64,000 nt of DNA from Ornithodoros turicata (taxonomy: Eukaryota; Arthropoda; Arachnida; Ixodida; Argasidae). The stretch covers positions 196,176,403 to 196,240,402 of the forward strand of contig NC_088201.1 in NCBI RefSeq assembly GCF_037126465.1, written 5' to 3'. Of the stretch, positions 59,352 to 64,000 are shown one piece after another. Both the position numbers and the translations under genes were made by a program. The notes beneath the pieces were generated by a model. It saw only the letters and a list, made by a program, of their open reading frames with translations, had not been told where the DNA came from and did not search any database. Position 1 is the first letter of the stretch. Each line of letters begins with the position of its first letter.

Positions 59352-60037
59352 TTTGGTATGAAAACAAATTGTGGCTCGAGCTTGGTTATACCTGTTCGCA
59401 ATCTTTTATCAGACTGGGTAAGTGGGTGTAGGTCAATCACTAGATAACCAAATGGTTTCTCTGTTGCTTGTTCGAATGCATTCAGAAAGTATGGCAACCG
59501 TGATTTCCCGAAGATTTGTCGTCCTAGAAGTTCGAGTTGCGTACGAGATCTTAAATTATTGAATAATATTATATATGTGCTGTTGTGTGATAGAGTGCGG
59601 TAGTTTACATCGTTATGGAATAAGTATTGGCAAAGAAAAATAATTGATGCATTCTTGTGATGGGACGCTCTTGTATAGAGGTGAACCATATCTTGCATAA
59701 CATTCTTTTCAGTCATGAGATCGTCAACTATAATCAGTGTTGGTATGTTCTCATCCCATGTCGTTGGTAATTCTTTACTAAATGTAATTTTAGTGAATTC
59801 ATTTTGCCAGCTAGCGTCATATTTACTAACATAAAATATTTGTTCTGGGACTACACCGAATACTGATAGATTTCTAAGGATGTTACGAACTAAGTAAGTT
59901 TTTCCTGACATGGAAGGTCCACATATAATAATTCGTGCAGGATGGATGAAAGAAAACGGTCTTACGTCGGACATTGTGTCGCAGAGGTAGAAGTGAAACT
60001 GATAATAAGGTGTATTGATAACTAGATTTATTACCAT
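59348..60037 (-). CDS. FtsK/HerA-type genome-packaging ATPase
   Basis: A P-loop ATPase of 229 aa, or 208 aa from Met22 at 59,974. Walker A is GPSMSGKT (residues 40-47). Walker B is LIIVDDL with Asp105-Asp106. Downstream IFLCQYLF and LFNNLRSRTQ fit the sensor and arginine region of the A32-like packaging ATPases of Polintons and large DNA viruses. It should pump the genome into capsids. The upstream ATG (60,037) overlaps the stop of the preceding small ORF by 7 bp, which fits coupled translation. The internal ATG fits the domain start better. Both remain possible. Confidence 0.92.
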   Translation of the reverse strand: MVINLVINTPYYQFHFYLCDTMSDVRPFSFIHPARIIICGPSMSGKTYLVRNILRNLSVFGVVPEQIFYVSKYDASWQNEFTKITFSKELPTTWDENIPTLIIVDDLMTEKNVMQDMVHLYTRASHHKNASIIFLCQYLFHNDVNYRTLSHNSTYIILFNNLRSRTQLELLGRQIFGKSRLPYFLNAFEQATEKPFGYLVIDLHPLTQSDKRLRTGITKLEPQFVFIPK

Positions 60038-60237
60038 CCACTGTCGATTTGATCAAATTGACTTTTTGCAGACTCTCGTTTGATCCTGAGGAGACGTTCG
60101 TGAGACAAAACGCGTCTGATAGCTTCAGCTTTTGCTTCATGGATTTCTTGTTTCAGACGCCATTTCCTGTCTTCGGTAGACTCAACTTCCTCCTCTTCAC
60201 ATTTCTTTCCGAAACAGCGACGAAAGAGCTTCCACAT
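60031..60237 (-). CDS. small charged protein, 68 codons, first in the minus-strand cluster
   Basis: It begins MWKLFRRCFGKKC, an amphipathic basic stretch with two Cys that could be lipid-modified. A very charged helical segment follows (EEEEVES..., EIHEAKAEAIRR) and it ends DSGW. I do not recognise a family. It is the first frame after the divergent promoter and overlaps the ATPase start. A longer frame to 60,381 has only a GTG start and is not favoured. Confidence 0.5.
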   Translation of the reverse strand: MWKLFRRCFGKKCEEEEVESTEDRKWRLKQEIHEAKAEAIRRVLSHERLLRIKRESAKSQFDQIDSGW

Positions 60238-60404
60238 AATTATTTTGGGAGAGAGCTCCTGGTCTGGGGAACGAATGGGAGAATGAGGAGGTGGGCTCGC
60301 TCGAGCGGTAATAAATGGGAAAGAGTGGAGAGGAGGTTGTATGATAATGAGGATGCGCGCGTTTAAAAGTTTCTTCCTCACTTGACTGACACATATTCCA
60401 AAAA
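60238..60404. promoter_or_regulatory. divergent promoter between the minus-strand cluster and the micro-exon gene
   Basis: A 167 bp gap separates the two divergent starts. A TTTAAAAG TATA-like box (60,362-60,369) lies about 36 bp upstream of the micro-exon gene ATG, with a pyrimidine-rich start region (TTCTTCCTCACTT) after it. No equally clear box is seen for the minus-strand side. Confidence 0.45.
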
Positions 60405-60614
60405 ATGTCCAACGAAAACGGTAAGTTTTTTGATCCGCAACATAGTTCTTTTTTTCTCATGGATATTGTCTTTTTTCAGAACTCAGATCGAGTCCGATAT
60501 ACTTTGAAAATGGTAATGAATTATAAAGAATATGAAAAAGGTGGTTAAATTTGATTTCTTGTTTCAGCTCCAGAGTCGCCGCCGCCGATATGTATGTATT
60601 ATTGTGTCGCGTAT

Positions 60615-60652
<38 letters not shown>

Positions 60653-61328
60653 GTGTGTGTGTGTGTGTTATTAATTGATAATATCTTTTCAGCATACACG
60701 CCAGTATCGGATTAGAGCAGTAAGTTTTTTTATTTACAGTGTAGTTCTTTTTTCTCATGGCTGTTGTCTTTTTTTCAGTATTTAGCTCTAGTCCAACATT
60801 TTTTCCAAATGGTAAGGAATTATAAAGAATATGAAAAAGATGTTTAAATTTGACTTCTTGTTTCAGCTCCAGAGTCGCCGCCGCCGATATGTATGTATTA
60901 TTGTGTCGCGTATATTGTTGTTGTTGTTGTTGTTGTTGTTGTGTGTGTGTGTGTGTGTGTGTGTTATTAATTGATAATATCTTTTCAGCATACACGCCAG
61001 TACTAAGACCAGCACCTGAATGTAAGTAAAAGTTATAGCATAATTACAATAATAAATGATGTTCACTTACAGATTACTGGGGTCCGTCGCCACAGTGCAT
61101 GTATTAATGAAATGTATAAATTGATATTAATTTAGATTCACTTACAGATTACTGGGGTCTGCCACCACAGCATTGTATGTATTATTGAAATATAAGTGTG
61201 GTTTCGCATAATAACTAAATCTACTTTTCAGGTCAGTGCTGTGTCCAACGTGAGTTATCGTGTGGTAAGCAAATGTGACGATGTTAATTTTATGTTTTCT
61301 TTCAGGGGCGGAAACAAAAGAGTTTTAA
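60405..61328 (+). CDS. micro-exon gene of unknown function (predicted spliced)
   Basis: I predict these exons: E1 60,405-60,420; E2 60,480-60,512; E3 60,568-60,591; E4 60,693-60,719; E5 60,779-60,811; E6 60,867-60,890; E7 60,989-61,021; E8 from 61,073 (end uncertain, 61,096 or 61,100); E9 61,148-61,174; E10 61,232-61,264; E11 61,306-61,328. Each intron (41-101 nt) starts GT (E8 ambiguous) and ends in a T-rich CAG or ACAG. E1 ends in phase 1; E2, E3, E5, E6, E7, E9 and E10 are multiples of 3 and phase 1-1, so they can be skipped without shifting the frame. E4 contains an in-frame TAG when read from E3. E11 ends TAA, with AATAAA at 61,372. Encoded text is Pro-, Ser- and aromatic-rich (PESPPPI, YYWG) and one exon is Cys-rich (CQCCVQ). 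No signal peptide, no known family. Unspliced frames across it are low complexity and not believed. Confidence 0.7.
60421..61000. repeat. 299 bp internal tandem duplication within the micro-exon gene
   Basis: Copy A starts at 60,421 and copy B at 60,720. Each holds an intron, a 33 nt exon, a 55 nt intron, a 24 nt exon, a long intron with (GTT)n(GT)n, and the start of the next exon. The two 24 nt exons are identical. The 55 nt introns differ at 4 positions, while the two 33 nt exons differ at 11 of 33. Confidence 0.88.
60617..60668 (+). repeat. (GTT)n(GT)n microsatellite in intron 3
   Basis: Simple repeat within the long intron. It recurs at 60,918-60,964 in the duplicated copy with different unit numbers. 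Confidence 0.95.
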
Positions 61329-61383
61329 AAAAATGTAATTGTTAATACACTAATGGAAATATTTAGAGAGCAATAAATGTATG

Positions 61384-61735
61384 TATTCTTTATTATGTGT
61401 ATTGTGTTTCTTCTGTTACAGGTCGTGAAGGTTTTTCGGCTGGGTTTTTCTCCTTCACCTGATTGGCATCACAATTGGCACAATTCCCAGCACAATTGGC
61501 TTTAATAAATATATCGCAACCTGATTGGCATTACAATTGGCATTAATAAATATATTTTCACTCGTACTTTTTTGTGTATGACCCTTCTTTGCATGTCTCT
61601 GCATGTTATAAGCGCGCGGACAAGCCTCCGCACTGGCGCCGCACGGGGAAAATACACGAAAAAAGTCGGCGCAGACGCGACGGTGGCGCTGCCCTGGTGG
61701 CGGATATAGTCAAATGGACCCCACCTATTACTACT
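61384..61735. repeat. Polinton right terminal inverted repeat
   Basis: Inverse of 48,523-48,874 with two substitutions. Read outward it has the acceptor TTTCTTCTGTTACAG (ending 61,421), AATAAA signals near 61,505 and 61,548, and repeated CAATTGGC-type motifs. It starts 7 bp after the poly(A) signal of the micro-exon gene. Confidence 0.97.
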
Positions 61736-62268
61736 AATTTCACGCGTATTAGCCGCGGCTTATGCGTGATTTTTTTCCCACGGGCGCTCCGCGGCTTATC
61801 TGATTACTATTTTTTTCCTGGTATTTTCCCCATACGCCAGTTTTAACGAAAGAGCTGACAGTGTTTCTGGAACAGTACTGACCTGCCGGTGCACGAGCAG
61901 TGTGTAACAGGGGCGGGTCAACATTCGAGTAGATTGATCTTCCTGGTGCATTCCCCCAAGCAGCTTTAACGAAAGTGATGACAGTGATTCACGTCTTATG
62001 GAAGCCCACTGACCCATCAATCCATGAAAAACGCCCAAGAAGGGCACAATCCGAAACTGCTAGAACTCTATAGACCTGACCTCCTTTGTTGCACAATATG
62101 CTGACCCCGGTGTATGGACCACAGGGTTTATGGCCTCCACGCAAATCAGTCGTCGCGTATTGCCAGCGGCTTATCTGCGAGTGCGGTCAGAAAATTTTCA
62201 AAATGTTCCTAAGAACCCGTCCTGCGGCTTATCTGCGGTGCGGCTTATACGCGTGAAATTACGGTATT
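61736..62268. repeat. MITE-like repeat with AATTTCACGCGTATNAGCCGC ends
   Basis: The left end AATTTCACGCGTATTAGCCGC is inverted at the right end as GCGGCTTATACGCGTGAAATT (62,244-62,264). CGGCTTATCTG motifs recur inside near both ends. There is no coding frame. The Polinton's target duplication AATTTC is the first six bases of this repeat. Transposon class is unknown. Confidence 0.65.
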
Positions 62269-62269
62269 G

Positions 62270-63225
62270 GATGACAGAAAAAAGAAGGTAGTCGGTGGTA
62301 AGCCATGTTGTCGTTGTGCACAAAAAGGCCACAACGCCAAGGGCCCAAGAGGAAAATTACAGTGTTCCCGTTGTAGAGGTTGGCACGCATCGGCAGTGCG
62401 TGACCCATCGTGGAGGCCCGAGAGCAAGCGCATGGTCAGCACGGAAACAAGCAAGGCCACAAGCGTGTTGGTCCCGGACGGACTAAACAGGAACAGCTCT
62501 CAGGTACCCCTACTTGCTTTTAGGTGCTGGGTAGCAGCCAAATGCAAGTACATCTACGTTCGTGAAATAATCGACGAAGGTAGCCAAGAGACTTTCATAA
62601 GGAAACACTTGACCGAACAGTGAAGTCTTCAAGAGAGCGACAACGTAGTCCTCACTCTCAACACTTTTGGATGCATGTCGAGTTTGAATCCCAAGCGATG
62701 TGACGTAGTGAAATGCCACATACAAAGCCAGGTTTCACCGTCAGAATAGCCCTTTGAAGCAGATGTTGCTCCTAATATATGCAGGAATGTACTCTGGGCG
62801 CCCACTGACATTGACATCGGGCAGAATATCAAAACTGGACGGCGCCGATGACGTATTGTTCCCCAACGTTCAGGACATGCAAGGAATTAATCAGCTTCAG
62901 GAGGCAGATTAGCTGTAGAAATAGTAAGGGAAAAAAATTTGCGTTGCAGTCATAACGAATGCCTTATCGCAGTTAAAACAAAATGGGATAGACATTTCAA
63001 AGTCCCACCTCAACATCTGGTACTGAATGTGCAAACCTTGAATGCTGTGACCTGCGTACTCAGAGCCGAGTGCACCTCTAACGACGACATGGTCAACTCA
63101 CTGCGGAAGTTGTGGAAATTGGATGACATCGGCGTTGTGAATAATTCGTCAGGGAAGAACGAAAATGACGGAATCAAAAAAAAAAAAAGAAATTCAAACA
63201 TGGTCAAGAAAGCGAACTGAGCTAC
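62270..63225 (+). pseudogene. BEL/Pao LTR retrotransposon Gag-Pol fragment
   Basis: Plus-strand translation shows a Cys-His knuckle-like block (CCRCAQKGHNAK...CSRCRGWH), then the protease region with IIDEGSQETFIRKHL, the (L)xDxGSxxSF(I/V)xxxL motif of BEL/Pao aspartic proteases with Asp but an altered context. Further on, LRKLWKLDDIGV (63,095) matches the L..FW.LE.IG motif before the BEL reverse transcriptase. Frames are broken and no reverse transcriptase follows. It probably once joined with sequence left of the inserted MITE. Confidence 0.65.
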
Positions 63226-64000
63226 TCGGTTGCCCTGCCTCTGGAAGGTTTCAGGAGAGAGCTTATCTAATAACCGATAAATGGCGAAATGTTGTTTGAA
63301 CAGCTTACTTACCGTACATAATGAGACGAAAATGCATGCATTACATATGATTTGTACTTGTATCCTACTGGACTGTCCATTGTCCGAAAAGCGAGTTTCC
63401 ACATTACTGTGACGAAAATGCATCGAAAAAGTTTGATCCTCAGAAAAATCGTCCATAATTTCAGTTGTCCATATTAACGAGGCACGACTGTAGTCGATAT
63501 AAGTAAAACATTTTCGAAAATTTCCGGCTTCTTCGGCTATGGTGAATATGGGTCAGAAACGGAGGGAAGATGTCGAAAGGAAAATAAGGAAGGCCGAGGG
63601 AAGGCCGGTGCCCCGGAAACTGGAAGAACTCGCATCATTGAGGCATGCGCAGGAGCTGCAGGAGTACACGAGTGCTGCGGGACCCAGCGGGTTAACACGG
63701 CCCTGAACTCAGCCTTCCGAGTCGCGTGTAGCCTCAATAATTGTACGCGAGCTCTCCAGCCCATCAATGGCCACCCTGATGGTGCTTGCTCTCACAGTAT
63801 TATTATATTGTCTCTAGTGTAGCTAGTTTAGCGTTAACATTTCTGGACACTGTAAGAAAGAAGGGCGAGGCAGTGAGATAACCTTCAGGAGAGGTCCTTC
63901 TCTCTGTCTCGTTCCCATTGCAAGTAGTTCATCATGCAATGTCGAATTGACGTCATTGAATATAGGAAACCAGATCGGGAGGACGCTGTCGCCTCCAATT
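63226..64000. other. unassigned sequence to the window end
   Basis: No gene is supported. A plus-strand frame around 63,540-63,700 is rich in charged codons but shows no family motif. Confidence 0.35.

Larger units (their letters stand above)
48517..61741. mobile_element. Polinton/Maverick (adintovirus-like) element with target duplication
   Basis: A 13,213 bp element (48,523-61,735) is bounded by 352 bp terminal inverted repeats and by the 6 bp direct repeat AATTTC (48,517-48,522 and 61,736-61,741). A 6 bp duplication is the length known for Polinton integrases. The termini are 5'-AG...CT-3'. It encodes protein-primed PolB, chromodomain integrase, packaging ATPase, adenain-like protease and capsid-like proteins, the diagnostic Polinton set. 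Most genes are open, but the capsid-like gene and one spliced gene are frame-damaged. This copy is therefore probably young but not fully competent. Confidence 0.95.

Noticed and set aside
60457..61066. Minus-strand frames rich in poly-Gln/poly-Asn and His-Thr repeats
   Set aside because: They arise from the (GTT)n(GT)n microsatellites in the introns of the plus-strand micro-exon gene.
48878..61328. Adenovirus or other free virus integrated in the assembly as contaminant
   Set aside because: Perfect 6 bp duplication, TIRs and host repeats on both sides show a genuine chromosomal Polinton insertion.
61574..61846. Frame in the right TIR with an identical partner in the left TIR
   Set aside because: It is in the inverted repeat and continues into unrelated host sequence; no motif.

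Overview
This 64 kb window looks like non-coding, repeat-rich arthropod chromatin. A tick or related arachnid is my best guess. It rests on the mix of mariner, hAT, CR1/L2-like LINE, Penelope-like, BEL/Pao and tRNA-derived SINE debris, on MITE-like elements with subterminal repeats, and on scattered TTAGG-type motifs. The species is an inference. I found no convincing intact host gene and no authentic rRNA or tRNA gene.

Positions 1-48,500 are a nested graveyard of mobile elements: a mariner relic (484-1415); near-perfect fold-back palindromes at about 2.2, 10.2, 15.4, 25.5, 26.0, 27.6, 28.0, 41.2 and 43.6 kb; a large element whose ends are arrays of a palindromic ACTGGTACCAGT motif (about 8.14-10.07 kb); a Penelope-like GIY-YIG fragment (11.6-12.2 kb); LINE relics at 12.4-12.9, 21.8-25.3, 28.6-30.2, 33.9-35.0 and 46.0-48.3 kb; LTR-retrotransposon scraps (39.0-40.2 and 62.3-63.2 kb); and a broken hAT transposase (40.5-43.0 kb) split by a fold-back.

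The main feature is a 13,213 bp Polinton/Maverick (adintovirus-like) element at 48,523-61,735. It has 352 bp terminal inverted repeats (2 mismatches) and a 6 bp target duplication, AATTTC. It encodes a protein-primed family B DNA polymerase (1235 aa), a chromodomain retroviral-type integrase, an FtsK/HerA-type packaging ATPase, an adenain-like cysteine protease, a capsid-like protein of the family often annotated F54H12.2-like (frame broken), a 442 aa probable second structural protein, a small basic core-like protein and two small conserved Polinton proteins. Six to seven minus-strand genes overlap or abut, several by the four bases ATGA, as in a bacterial operon. Two divergent plus-strand genes are spliced. 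One (52,842-53,521) is frame-damaged. The other, at the right end (60,405-61,328), is the most unusual object in the window: I read it as a chain of about ten micro-exons of 24-33 nt, nearly all phase 1-1, with a 299 bp internal tandem duplication in which one exon pair has diverged much more than the intron beside it.

Within the element, polymerase, integrase, ATPase, protease and structural proteins form the usual self-synthesising, virion-forming module. The terminal repeats carry a splice acceptor and poly(A) signals that outward-reading transcripts at both ends could share. The element landed at the outer edge of a MITE-like repeat (61,736-62,268), which itself lies beside a BEL/Pao relic.
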